Below the pieces are notes generated by a model. It worked only from the letters and a program-made list of their open reading frames with translations. It was not told the DNA's origin and did no database searches. From Alphaproteobacteria bacterium (lineage in GTDB: Bacteria > Pseudomonadota > Alphaproteobacteria > Micropepsales > Micropepsaceae): DNA of 10,260 nt. Made by a program: the position numbers and the translations under genes. Where the stretch lies: NCBI GenBank assembly GCA_015654715.1, contig JAATGK010000485.1, forward strand, positions 1-10,260, read 5' to 3'. Position 1 is the first letter of the stretch, and the number at the start of each line of letters is the position of its first letter. Positions 1 through 7,528 of this stretch are shown piece after piece.

Positions 1-1304
1 ACCGAATCGTCGCCGGTGACTTTGAAGTACTCCCACATCGCGATCGCGACATCGCCCGAGATATGCACCTGCTTGTCGCGGAAATGGGTGCGCAGTTCGC
101 GCTTGGTCAAGGGATCGCCGATGTTGAAATAGGTGCAGGCATCGTCGCCCGTTTCCTGGCTTTCCCAGGCATAGAACGCGCCGCGGAATCCGGCGCCTTC
201 CGTCAAGGCCTTGCGCCGCGCACCGGGCAGGGTGCGGATACGATAGCGCAAGAGTTCGGCCGCCTTCCCGGGAGAGGTATGCAGGAAGAACGGGAACATG
301 AACATTTCGGTGTCCCAGAATACCGCGCCTTTGTAGACCTGCCCCGACAAGGCGCGGGCGGGAATGGAATTGGCGCTACCATCGACCGGCGCCACGATCA
401 AAAGCTGGAAGATCGAATAGCGCAGCGCGTGCTGTGAGATTTCGTCGCCTTCGATAGCGACGTCGCACGCGGCCCATTTGGCGGCCCAAGCGATGTTGTG
501 TTCGCCCTCCAGGGCCTTGAAGCCGAGCGCTTTGGCGGCACTGACCGCTGCGATCGCCGCGGCTGCCGTCGGCCCCGAAAGGCTGTCGAAATCGGTATAG
601 ATCGCAAACACCTTGAAGAAGGTGTAGGTCCGCCCCGCCTCGGCGCCAAACGAAATCACCCGCAAATTCTTGGCGCCGATCACGGCATGGCGTTCTTCGC
701 CGAATGGCGCCACCACCGCTTCGGCCACTGCAGCCGTCTTGCCGGCTTCGTTGGTGGTGCCCGAGACCAGCAGAATGTCGCCGTGCTTCTCGGCTTTCAG
801 ATCGCGCAGGTGGGGCCCGTTGAGATCCCAAATCTCGCCGTCGATTCCGGTCTGAATTTCGATATCCGCGTTATGGGTCGCGGTGATGCTGTAGCAGATG
901 ACGCCAAGATGCGGCCGTACCGCGGAGAGGAAGCGGAGCGAACGCACCGTCACGGTCTTGCCGTTCACGGTAAAAGCGGTCTCGCGTTCGAAGCTGGCAT
1001 TCTTGAGCGATAACGTCTGGCGATGGGCCGTCACGGGAGTCGTCAGTGCCGAAACCGCCACGCCGTCGACGCTGAGCGCGGTATAGCCGCCGTTGGGAGC
1101 ATTGACCGGCTCGCGCCAGGCCTCGCCGACTTGGTCGAACACGCCCGCTAGCGTAATGGCGACGAGTTCGTTCGGGCCGTATTCGTCCAGCGTGCCGCGA
1201 TAGCCCATAGCGCCGTTGGCGATTTGATAGACGTTGCCGTGCCGCATGATCGTTTCGCGGTCGCGGGCCAGATCGTGGGTTTCGACAATCCAGGAATTAG
1301 TCAT
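1..1304 (-). CDS. GH65 family glycoside phosphorylase (partial, C-terminus outside window)
   Basis: The frame opens at ATG 1304 and stays open to the left edge, giving 434 residues of a protein that is usually about 750-800. The N-terminal half is the GH65 beta-sandwich domain. The (alpha/alpha)6 barrel begins near residue 290 and shows the family signature GQVYKGAVFWDTEMFMFPFF (residues 321-340), then LRYRIRTLPGAR, YAWES (378-382) and QVHISGDVAIAMWEY (412-426). The general-acid glutamate of the family lies further on and is not in the window. GH65 enzymes mostly cleave an alpha-glucosidic disaccharide with phosphate, inverting to beta-glucose 1-phosphate. The beta-phosphoglucomutase in the same operon supports phosphorolysis rather than hydrolysis. 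No signal peptide is seen, so it is cytoplasmic. The start overlaps the transporter stop as ATGA, with AGGGA about 6 bases upstream. Substrate is unresolved: maltose, kojibiose, nigerose, trehalose or glucosylglycerol are all possible. Confidence 0.93.
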   Translation of the reverse strand, partial: MTNSWIVETHDLARDRETIMRHGNVYQIANGAMGYRGTLDEYGPNELVAITLAGVFDQVGEAWREPVNAPNGGYTALSVDGVAVSALTTPVTAHRQTLSLKNASFERETAFTVNGKTVTVRSLRFLSAVRPHLGVICYSITATHNADIEIQTGIDGEIWDLNGPHLRDLKAEKHGDILLVSGTTNEAGKTAAVAEAVVAPFGEERHAVIGAKNLRVISFGAEAGRTYTFFKVFAIYTDFDSLSGPTAAAAIAAVSAAKALGFKALEGEHNIAWAAKWAACDVAIEGDEISQHALRYSIFQLLIVAPVDGSANSIPARALSGQVYKGAVFWDTEMFMFPFFLHTSPGKAAELLRYRIRTLPGARRKALTEGAGFRGAFYAWESQETGDDACTYFNIGDPLTKRELRTHFRDKQVHISGDVAIAMWEYFKVTGDDS

Positions 1305-2797
1305 GCCGCATCCCTGACTTTGTCTTGAACGAAGATCGTCAACACGCCCGCCAGCACCATGGCGCCGCCGCCGAGCACCAGGGCGTAGATCGCTTGGCCG
1401 CCGAAGACCGTCCTGACCAAAAGGCCGAGCACGGCCGCCGCCAGGATCTGCGGGATCACCAGGAACAGATTGAACATGCCCATATAGACGCCCATTTTCT
1501 TGTGCGAGACGGCGCTCGACAGAATGGCGTAAGGCATGGTGAGAAGGCTCGCCCAGGCGATACCGATCGCGACCATCGAAACCAGAAGCATGGTCGGGTC
1601 GGTGATGAGGTACATCGAAATGAAACCGAGCCCGCCGATGACGAGGCACACCGCATGGGTAGCGACCCGGCCGATCCTCTTGGCGACGAGCGGCAGCAGG
1701 AACGCCACAACGGCAGCAACGCCGTTATAGGCCGCCATCAGCACGCCGGCCCAGTTGGCGCCGTTGTTGTAAATAACCGACGTCGGATCGGTCGAGTGGA
1801 AGTGAAAGCTCGTTACCGCCGACGTTGTGTAGATGAACAGGGCGTAGAGCGCGAACCAAGTCAGCATGGTGACGGCCGCGAGCTGCTTCATCGTGGTCGG
1901 CATGTTCTTGAGATCGGCGACGATCTCGACCATGCCCTTGGTGCTGCCCGCCTTGGCGCGGGCTGCTGCCGCCAGTTGCAGCACACCGTAGAGCACGATG
2001 CAGCCCGACAGGATGTAGAGACCGGCATACCAGTCGAAGGCCCAGATCGCATAGCTGAAGGCCGCGCCCGCAAGGATCAGAAACGCCCCTTGGCGGATGC
2101 AGCTCTTGCGATCGAGGGCTGTCGCATCGCTCAAGTCCGCCGCGTTGGAAACGTTGAAGGCATCCTGCTCTTCCGGCGAATATTCGCGGACTTTGAAAAT
2201 GGTCCACAGCACGGCGGCCAGGAAGGCGACGCCGCCGATGTAGAAGGACCATTTGACCGAGGCCGGAATTTCGCCGGCGGGCGCGGTGTTGGCGATATGC
2301 AGGGCTTTGGTGAACAGCCACGGGCAGATCGAAGCGACCACCGAACTGACGCCGATGAAGAAGGTCTGCATCGCGAAGCCTTGCGTGCGCTGCTCGTCGG
2401 GAAGCATGTCGCCGATGAAGGCACGGAACGGCTGCATCGTGATGTTGATCGAGGCATCCATGATCCACAGCATGCCCGCCGCGATCCAAAGCGTCGGCGA
2501 GTTGGGCATGAACAGCAGGGCGAGCGACGACAGGATGGCGCCGATGAGGAAATAGGGCTTGCGGCGGCCGAGCCGGGTCCAGGTCTTGTCGCTCATATGG
2601 CCGACCAGCGGCTGGATGATGAGCCCGGCGACCGGGGCGGCAACCCACAGGATCGGAATGGCGTCGACCCGGGCGCCGAGGGTCTCGAAGATGCGGCTGA
2701 TGTTGGCCGTTTGCAGCGCGAATCCGAACTGGATTCCGACATAGCCGAAGCTCATGTTCCACAATTGCCAGAAGTCGAGACGGGGTTTTGTTGTCAT
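1301..2797 (-). CDS. MFS sugar transporter, MalY/SLC45-like (inner-membrane alpha-glucoside permease)
   Basis: This is a 498-residue polytopic membrane protein with about 12 hydrophobic segments and a longer hydrophilic central loop around residues 205-235. The loop 2-3 signature GHMSDKTWTRLGRRKPY (residues 66-82) is the form seen in the sucrose/maltose proton-symporter branch of the major facilitator superfamily, which includes plant SUC, animal SLC45 and Caulobacter MalY. The role inferred is proton-coupled import of an intact disaccharide or short oligosaccharide from periplasm to cytoplasm. It sits between beta-phosphoglucomutase and GH65 and overlaps each by ATGA, so the three are probably translated together. 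The ribosome site before ATG 2797 is weak (GGAAAGAG), which fits translational coupling. The substrate is inferred from the neighbours, not from transporter residues. Confidence 0.9.
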   Translation of the reverse strand: MTTKPRLDFWQLWNMSFGYVGIQFGFALQTANISRIFETLGARVDAIPILWVAAPVAGLIIQPLVGHMSDKTWTRLGRRKPYFLIGAILSSLALLFMPNSPTLWIAAGMLWIMDASINITMQPFRAFIGDMLPDEQRTQGFAMQTFFIGVSSVVASICPWLFTKALHIANTAPAGEIPASVKWSFYIGGVAFLAAVLWTIFKVREYSPEEQDAFNVSNAADLSDATALDRKSCIRQGAFLILAGAAFSYAIWAFDWYAGLYILSGCIVLYGVLQLAAAARAKAGSTKGMVEIVADLKNMPTTMKQLAAVTMLTWFALYALFIYTTSAVTSFHFHSTDPTSVIYNNGANWAGVLMAAYNGVAAVVAFLLPLVAKRIGRVATHAVCLVIGGLGFISMYLITDPTMLLVSMVAIGIAWASLLTMPYAILSSAVSHKKMGVYMGMFNLFLVIPQILAAAVLGLLVRTVFGGQAIYALVLGGGAMVLAGVLTIFVQDKVRDAA

Positions 2798-3576
2798 TGT
2801 GGTCTCTTTCCGGCCGGTTTGGAGCGCACGGTATTTTCGAACCAGTCATCGATCTCTGCGAGTGAAATTTCGCCAAGGTCGCGCACGACCATGTCGGCGC
2901 CCTGGCGGCGCAGTTCGTCGCCGTTGTCTTCGCGTGCGACGCCGAGCGTGAGGCCGAAGCGCCCGCGGGCGCCCGCCTGCACGCCGCTGACCGCGTCTTC
3001 GACGACGACGGCGCGATGGCGCTGGGCGCCGAGCCGCTCGCAGGCCTCGGCGAAAATATCGGGCGCCGGCTTGCCCAGAAGGCCGAGTTCGGCCGACACC
3101 ACGCCATCGATGCGCGCCTCGAACAGATCGGTGATGCCCGCTTTACCGAGGACCAGCGCACTGTTCTTGGAGGAGGTCGCGACCGCCACTTTGACGCCGT
3201 GCTGGCGCAGGGCCCTGATCAAAACGATGGTCGAGCCGAACACTTGCACGCCCTCGGCGTTCACTACGCGGTTAAAGGCGGCATCCTTGCGATTGCCGAG
3301 ACCGCAGACCGTTTCACACGCCAAGGGATCGGCGGGATCGCCGTAAGGCAAGGCGATGCCGCGGGATTTCAGGAAGCCGTCGACACCTTCATAGCGCGGC
3401 CGGCCGTCGACAAAGCCGAGATAATCCTCGCGCCGGAAGGGTTTGAACGCCATGGCAGCGCTTTCCGCGCGCTCTGACAAGTAGGCGTTGAACATCTCCC
3501 CCCAGGCCGCCGCATGCACCGCGGCGGTGTCGGTTATCACTCCATCCATATCGAAAATGGCGGCATCAAAGTGCAC
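2794..3576 (-). CDS. pgmB: beta-phosphoglucomutase (HAD family)
   Basis: This 260-residue HAD-superfamily protein should interconvert beta-glucose 1-phosphate and glucose 6-phosphate, feeding GH65 product into glycolysis. Motif I is FDMDGVITDT, with nucleophile D9 and acid/base D11. The cap carries YLGFVDGRPRYEGVDGFL (residues 52-69), typical of this subfamily. Motif II is VATSS (132-136). Motif III and IV are GKPAPDIF (K169) and VVEDAVSGVQAG (E193, D194). It is longer than the 221-residue Lactococcus enzyme because of a larger cap. The start is GTG 3576, preceded by GGAGG six bases away; no other in-frame start fits as well. It is the first gene of a minus-strand operon and its TGA overlaps the transporter ATG. 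A generic HAD sugar phosphatase is the alternative, but motifs and GH65 neighbourhood argue for the mutase. Confidence 0.92.
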   Translation of the reverse strand: MHFDAAIFDMDGVITDTAAVHAAAWGEMFNAYLSERAESAAMAFKPFRREDYLGFVDGRPRYEGVDGFLKSRGIALPYGDPADPLACETVCGLGNRKDAAFNRVVNAEGVQVFGSTIVLIRALRQHGVKVAVATSSKNSALVLGKAGITDLFEARIDGVVSAELGLLGKPAPDIFAEACERLGAQRHRAVVVEDAVSGVQAGARGRFGLTLGVAREDNGDELRRQGADMVVRDLGEISLAEIDDWFENTVRSKPAGKRPQ

Positions 3577-3582
3577 GGTGGG

Positions 3583-3587
3583 CCTCC
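3583..3587 (-). promoter_or_regulatory. Ribosome binding site for beta-phosphoglucomutase
   Basis: GGAGG on the minus strand lies six bases before GTG 3576. It decides the GTG start, since no ATG is available nearby in frame. Confidence 0.75.
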
Positions 3588-3729
3588 GTGCTCAAGACTG
3601 AGGCGTGACGACAAAATAAGCTATGAGGAACACGCCGCCGACGCATGGTTGAACTCAAACGTTGCTGTTCGGACGACACGCGCTCGCCCGGCCGTGAAGC
3701 GGTATCATGCCGCAATCTGCCTGAGTGCC

Positions 3730-3757
3730 ATTATCGCCGCCGAGCCAAAACTGCCAA
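3730..3757 (-). promoter_or_regulatory. Candidate sigma-70-type promoter of the minus-strand operon
   Basis: Read on the minus strand, TTGGCA (3757-3752) and GATAAT (3735-3730) are separated by 16 bases. Each matches the E. coli consensus at five of six positions. Transcription would start near 3723, leaving a leader of about 147 bases before GTG 3576. The palindrome at 3766-3776 lies nine bases upstream of the -35 element. Alphaproteobacterial housekeeping promoters often match this consensus loosely, so this is a strong candidate but not proven. Confidence 0.6.
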
Positions 3758-3765
3758 TTGCTGCG

Positions 3766-3776
3766 CATACGTATAC
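3766..3776. promoter_or_regulatory. Candidate LacI-family operator 1
   Basis: CATACGTATAC contains the perfect palindrome ATACGTAT (3767-3774) with a central CG, the form common in LacI-family operators. It shares ATACGTATAC with operator 2, 114 bases away centre to centre. It lies just upstream of the -35 element of the minus-strand promoter, about 47 bases before the predicted start. The presumed binder is the LacI-family protein encoded at 7665-8723; this is inference. Confidence 0.6.
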
Positions 3777-3850
3777 TTGGTCGATGGTAGGTGTTGCGCG
3801 CTTCGGCCGCTGCTGACCGCAAAGCTCTGCTGTGGCGAAAACACAATACA

Positions 3851-3875
3851 CGAAACGATCCGTTCGCTCGTTTCG
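3851..3875. repeat. Inverted repeat CGAAACGA / TCGTTTCG
   Basis: Two 8-base arms (3851-3858 and 3868-3875) are perfect reverse complements around a 9-base gap. It is immediately upstream of operator 2. It could be a protein site with two half-sites or, if transcribed, a small hairpin. Single copies of the same heptamer CGTTTCG recur at 3903-3909 and, inverted, at 3969-3975. Confidence 0.6.
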
Positions 3876-3878
3876 CAT

Positions 3879-3890
3879 GTATACGTATAC
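3879..3890. promoter_or_regulatory. Candidate LacI-family operator 2
   Basis: GTATACGTATAC is a perfect 12-base palindrome with a central CG. It shares ATACGTATAC with operator 1. It ends seven bases before the -35 element of the predicted receptor promoter, about 48 bases before the predicted start, mirroring the placement of operator 1 on the other strand. Confidence 0.65.
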
Positions 3891-3897
3891 GACAGCA

Positions 3898-3926
3898 TTG
3901 GTCGTTTCGATGTGTGGCGAGATTAT
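3898..3926 (+). promoter_or_regulatory. Candidate promoter of the TonB-dependent receptor
   Basis: TTGGTC (3898-3903) and GATTAT (3921-3926) are separated by 17 bases. Matches to consensus are three of six and four of six, so it is weaker than the divergent promoter. Transcription would begin near 3933, leaving a leader of about 150 bases. Position relative to operator 2 is the main support. Confidence 0.4.
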
Positions 3927-3934
3927 GCTGCTCG

Positions 3935-3967
3935 ATCACACGAGGTCTGTCGACCAGCGTGTCTGAT
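3935..3967 (+). other. Possible 5' leader stem-loop
   Basis: ACACG (3938-3942) pairs with CGTGT (3958-3962), and inside it GGTC (3944-3947) pairs with GACC (3952-3955) around a TGTC loop. ATC and GAT can extend the base across a two-base bulge. It would sit at the very 5' end of the receptor mRNA if transcription begins near 3933. Function is unknown; it may stabilise the message or be chance. Confidence 0.3.
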
Positions 3968-4068
3968 GCGAAACGTCACCAGGGGGTAGCCCTCAATTAA
4001 ACAGCCTTCGCACAACGACGCGGTCAGTCCGGGAAGCGGCAGCCATGATCGAGCAAGGCAAAAAGTTT

Positions 4069-4074
4069 GGGAGG
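4069..4074 (+). promoter_or_regulatory. Ribosome binding site deciding the receptor start
   Basis: GGGAGG lies nine bases before ATG 4084. An earlier in-frame ATG at 4045 has only a weaker GGGAAG upstream and would add 13 residues in front of an already normal signal peptide, so 4084 is preferred. Confidence 0.65.
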
Positions 4075-4083
4075 ATTGACAAG

Positions 4084-7000
4084 ATGAGTAGCAGTGAGTT
4101 TGGCCGCAAGGCCGCCATGCGGGGGAGTGTGTCGTTGCTGGTATTGGCGACGATCGCAGTAGCCGCCCCGGCCTTTGCGCAGGCCGGATCGGGTTCGATG
4201 GAGACTATCGTCGTCACCGGCGTCAGGGCTTCGCTCGAAAGCTCCGTCAATATTAAGCGGAACGCGGATACGGTCGTTGATTCGATCACCGCCACGGATA
4301 TCGGCGTGTTTCCTGACAAGTCGGTATCGGACGCCATCCAGCGCGTGCCTGGCGTGACCGTGTCGCATCTGCAGTCGGACGACGACACCACCCATCCTTC
4401 GGGCGAGGCGACTGGCGTGCTGGTCCGCGGCCTGACTCAGGTGCGTACCGAATTCAACGGCCGCGACAGTTTCTCGGCCGACGGCCATCGCGGCTTGAAC
4501 GTCAACGACGTTTCGCCGGAAATGATCGGCGGCATCGACGTCTATAAGAATCAGACCGCCGATATGGTCGAAGGCGGCATCGCCGGCACGGTGAATATCC
4601 GCACCCGCATGCCGTTCGATTCGGACGATCACACCCTGTCCGGTTCGGTCAAGATGAATTACAACGACCGCGCCGATGACGTGACCTACGATTATTCGGG
4701 CGTCGCGGGCAAGAATTTCGACACCCAGTTCGGCCGCATCGGCTTCGTTCTGGGTTACGCCAATTCGCATGTCGTGACGCAGACGAACTCGGTCATCTCG
4801 CTGCGCAACGGCACCATCTGCTCAGCCGGCGCGAAGAACCCCGACGGCACCGCGATCGTCAGCGACGGTTCGATCCCCTGCACCGCGACGCCGTACGGCG
4901 GCTCGAGCTGGCAATATCTCCCCGACGAAGTGAACTATTCGCGGGTCAACTACAACCGCAAGCGCGAAGGCAAATCCTTTGCCTTGCAGTATGAAAGCCC
5001 CAACAAGGACGTTCGTTGGAACTTCCAGTACAACGAGTCGAATTATCGCAACGCCTGGCTCGAACGCAGCTCCAACATCAACCTGTTCGGCATGTGGGCC
5101 GCTCCGGGCTTTGATCCGATGGCCACCGCGCCGCTGCTGCCGGCGGCCGGCACGGCGCCTTTCACCTTTAATTCCAACGGCACATTGAGATCCGGCGTTC
5201 TGGCCGCTCCCTATGCGACCTGGGGGGATAGTTACGCCAAATCTGTGGCGATTGGCTCGGCCGCGAATGACGCGAGCGGCAATCCGTTGCCGTATCTCAA
5301 CTATTGCACCACGGCGCAACCGTGCGCCAACATGTCAACCGCGGGCGTGACGCTCGAAAATCAATCGCGCGTCTTCGATCACTCGGAAGGCACGCGTGAC
5401 CTGTCCACGAACCTGCAATGGGACGTGACTCCGAAGCTGCATGCGACCGTCGACGGTCAGTACATCAGCGCCAAGACCGGCAACAACGACATGCTGGTGG
5501 CCGACGACATCCTGGTGAACGCGAAATACGAGCGCGACGGCAACGGCGCGCCGGCAATCACGCTTCTGCCGGGCGACAACGTCAATTACGCGCCGGGCTT
5601 CCTGACCAATCCGCACAACTACTATTCCAACTTCGTGCAGGATCATAAGGAGAAGAACAACGCGCAGGAAATCGCGCTGAAGGGCGATGTTCAGTGGGAT
5701 GTCGACAACGGCTGGCTGAGCTTCATCAAGGCCGGTGTGCGTTACGCCAACCGTAAGCAAGTGGTGCGTTATTCGGCCTATAACTGGAGCCCGGTCGCCC
5801 AGCCTGGGATGTGCAACGGTCCGGCGTTCAATATCGACAATACCGCGTCGGCGCCCTATCCGGCGATCTGCGGACGTGCTCCCGGCGCCAACACGTTCAA
5901 TGGTTACGGAGCCGGCATCTGGGAAACTGGAAGCCTCGGTAGCGACTTCTACAACGGCAGCGTCTTCAACCCGGGCGATACCGTCTGGCTGAAGAATTCC
6001 GTGCTCGAAGATCCCAATGCGGCGGGCTTAGCACTGGGTCAGAAGACGACCAACAATGCCGGTAGTTGGACTCCGATCTGCCTGCGCGCTGGCGCTGTCG
6101 ACTGCTATCTGCCGTCGGAAGTGTTGAACGTCACGGAAAAGACCACGGCCGGTTATCTGATGATCGCGTTTGGCGGTGATTCGCTGGCGATCGCCGGCAT
6201 TCCGGTGTCGGGCAATATCGGCGCGCGTTACATCAAGACCGAGCTGACCAGCACGGGCGGCATCTCGTACCCGACCAACTCTTGGTACAGTCAGATCACT
6301 GCTCCGGGCTCGGCGACCTGCAATTCGCCGCTGAGCGGCAACAATGTCACCAACATCGCGTGCTGGCTGACGCCCGACCTTGGGGCGTTCAGCAATGGCG
6401 CATCGGGCCTCAATAGCTACGGCAAGTCGACCTACAACATGCTGCCGAGCTTCAACATCAAGTTCGATCTGACCGACAACACGCTCCTTCGTTTTGCGGT
6501 TTCGGAAGCCTTGTCGCGGCCGGACTTCGGTTATCTGCGCAACTACGTCGCCATCACTTCACCGGCCATCGACACGAGCAATGCTTCGCAATACGTGACT
6601 TACAACTCGCCGACGGCGGCGCATACGGCGGCGAACGTCACCGGTTACAACTTCGAGTTCATTGCCAACGCGGGCAACCCGGCCCTGAAGCCGATGACCG
6701 CCTGGCAGTATGACGCGACGTTCGAGCATTACTTCAGCGCTTCCAGCTCGTTTACCGCCGATGTGTTCTTGAAGGAGCTGAACAACAGCATCGCTTACGG
6801 CGATGTGCTGCGGGCCGTCACCAACAATGGTGCGACCGAGAACATCATGGTTCGCGGTCCGGTCAACTCGCCGAACGGCGGCGAGTTGTGGGGCTTCGAA
6901 ATGGCGTATCAGGCCTTCTTCGACTTCCTGCCGGATCCGTTCGACGGCCTCGGCACCCAGCTCAACTACATCCATACCCATCAGGCCGGGATCCACAATT

Positions 7001-7455
7001 CCAACCTGGCGGTTCAGCCTGGCTACATCGCCGGCAGCACCATCGCCTATGGCGGCGGTCTGCAGATCGACAATGCGGTTATCGATTCGCACCGCTTGGC
7101 CGGCATCTCCGACGACTCGTACAACATCGTTGCTTTGTACGAGAAGGGACCGATCGGTTTCCGTCTCGCGTACAACTGGCGTTCGTCCTTCCTGACCGAC
7201 AATCTCGACTGCTGCACCGGCACGCCGATGTTCCAGAAGTCGGCCGGCTTCCTCGACGGGTCGATCCGTTATTCGGTGGACGAACATTGGGAAGTGTCGC
7301 TGGACGGCTCCAACCTCCTCGATACCCCGATCGTCTTTCAGCAGCAGGTTCTCGGCGATACGTCGCTTTCGCCGAACGCCAAGCCGGTCAAGCTCGATAC
7401 CGGCTGGAGCCGGAGCGGCCGCCTGCTGCAATTTGCGGTCCGCGTGAAGTACTGA
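4084..7455 (+). CDS. TonB-dependent receptor, Xanthomonas/Caulobacter type (alpha-glucoside uptake)
   Basis: This 1123-residue outer-membrane protein has a signal peptide with a basic n-region, a hydrophobic stretch SVSLLVLATIAVAAP and likely cleavage after AFA (residue 32). A TonB-box-like ETIVVTG follows at residues 40-46. The plug domain spans roughly 50-175, with VFPDKSVSDAIQRVPGV, VLVRGL (112-117), FNGRDSF and VYKNQTADMVEGGIAGTVN. The remainder is a large beta-barrel ending in FAVRVKY, with the usual C-terminal aromatic residue. These features match the TonB-Xanth-Caul subfamily, which includes Caulobacter MalA for maltodextrins. It should import an oligosaccharide through the outer membrane with TonB-ExoB/ExbD energy. 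All 12 cysteines fall in close pairs in loop-like regions. It is transcribed divergently from the transporter/phosphorylase operon. The sugar is inferred from context. Confidence 0.93.
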   Translation: MSSSEFGRKAAMRGSVSLLVLATIAVAAPAFAQAGSGSMETIVVTGVRASLESSVNIKRNADTVVDSITATDIGVFPDKSVSDAIQRVPGVTVSHLQSDDDTTHPSGEATGVLVRGLTQVRTEFNGRDSFSADGHRGLNVNDVSPEMIGGIDVYKNQTADMVEGGIAGTVNIRTRMPFDSDDHTLSGSVKMNYNDRADDVTYDYSGVAGKNFDTQFGRIGFVLGYANSHVVTQTNSVISLRNGTICSAGAKNPDGTAIVSDGSIPCTATPYGGSSWQYLPDEVNYSRVNYNRKREGKSFALQYESPNKDVRWNFQYNESNYRNAWLERSSNINLFGMWAAPGFDPMATAPLLPAAGTAPFTFNSNGTLRSGVLAAPYATWGDSYAKSVAIGSAANDASGNPLPYLNYCTTAQPCANMSTAGVTLENQSRVFDHSEGTRDLSTNLQWDVTPKLHATVDGQYISAKTGNNDMLVADDILVNAKYERDGNGAPAITLLPGDNVNYAPGFLTNPHNYYSNFVQDHKEKNNAQEIALKGDVQWDVDNGWLSFIKAGVRYANRKQVVRYSAYNWSPVAQPGMCNGPAFNIDNTASAPYPAICGRAPGANTFNGYGAGIWETGSLGSDFYNGSVFNPGDTVWLKNSVLEDPNAAGLALGQKTTNNAGSWTPICLRAGAVDCYLPSEVLNVTEKTTAGYLMIAFGGDSLAIAGIPVSGNIGARYIKTELTSTGGISYPTNSWYSQITAPGSATCNSPLSGNNVTNIACWLTPDLGAFSNGASGLNSYGKSTYNMLPSFNIKFDLTDNTLLRFAVSEALSRPDFGYLRNYVAITSPAIDTSNASQYVTYNSPTAAHTAANVTGYNFEFIANAGNPALKPMTAWQYDATFEHYFSASSSFTADVFLKELNNSIAYGDVLRAVTNNGATENIMVRGPVNSPNGGELWGFEMAYQAFFDFLPDPFDGLGTQLNYIHTHQAGIHNSNLAVQPGYIAGSTIAYGGGLQIDNAVIDSHRLAGISDDSYNIVALYEKGPIGFRLAYNWRSSFLTDNLDCCTGTPMFQKSAGFLDGSIRYSVDEHWEVSLDGSNLLDTPIVFQQQVLGDTSLSPNAKPVKLDTGWSRSGRLLQFAVRVKY

Positions 7456-7466
7456 TTCGTTGGCTC

Positions 7467-7490
7467 CGGGGCGCTCATCCGGGCGCCCCG
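7467..7490 (+). terminator. Possible weak hairpin terminator after the receptor
   Basis: Arms CGGGGCGC (7467-7474) and GCGCCCCG (7483-7490) form an 8-base GC stem with an 8-base loop, starting 12 bases after the receptor stop. There is no immediate T-run, so it may slow polymerase or protect the mRNA end rather than terminate alone. Confidence 0.45.
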
Positions 7491-7528
7491 TACGTGTTGG
7501 ATTTTACCTTTCCCTTTCGAACTTGCGG

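Noticed and set aside
63..1013. Plus-strand open frames opposite GH65
   Set aside because: They are antisense shadows; the minus frame reads continuously with FWDTE and other GH65 signatures.
1725..3161. Open frame of 478 codons on the minus strand spanning the junction between mutase and transporter
   Set aside because: It is a +1-type shadow of both real genes, Arg/Pro/His-rich, and lacks HAD or MFS motifs.
1325..3346. Open frame of 673 codons on the plus strand, antisense to the transporter and beta-phosphoglucomutase genes
   Set aside because: Its translation is rich in Arg, Asp, His, Gly and Gln with no recognisable domain, as expected for the complement of GC-rich codons. The minus-strand genes have clear family motifs and coupled starts.
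3577..4083. Small open frames in the divergent intergenic region, including one at 3645-3989
   Set aside because: They have no good ribosome site, are rich in Cys and Arg, and cross both candidate promoters and operators.
6559..7431. Open frame of 290 codons antisense to the receptor barrel
   Set aside because: No family resemblance, Arg/Val/Gly-rich shadow composition, and the receptor frame is continuous over this area.
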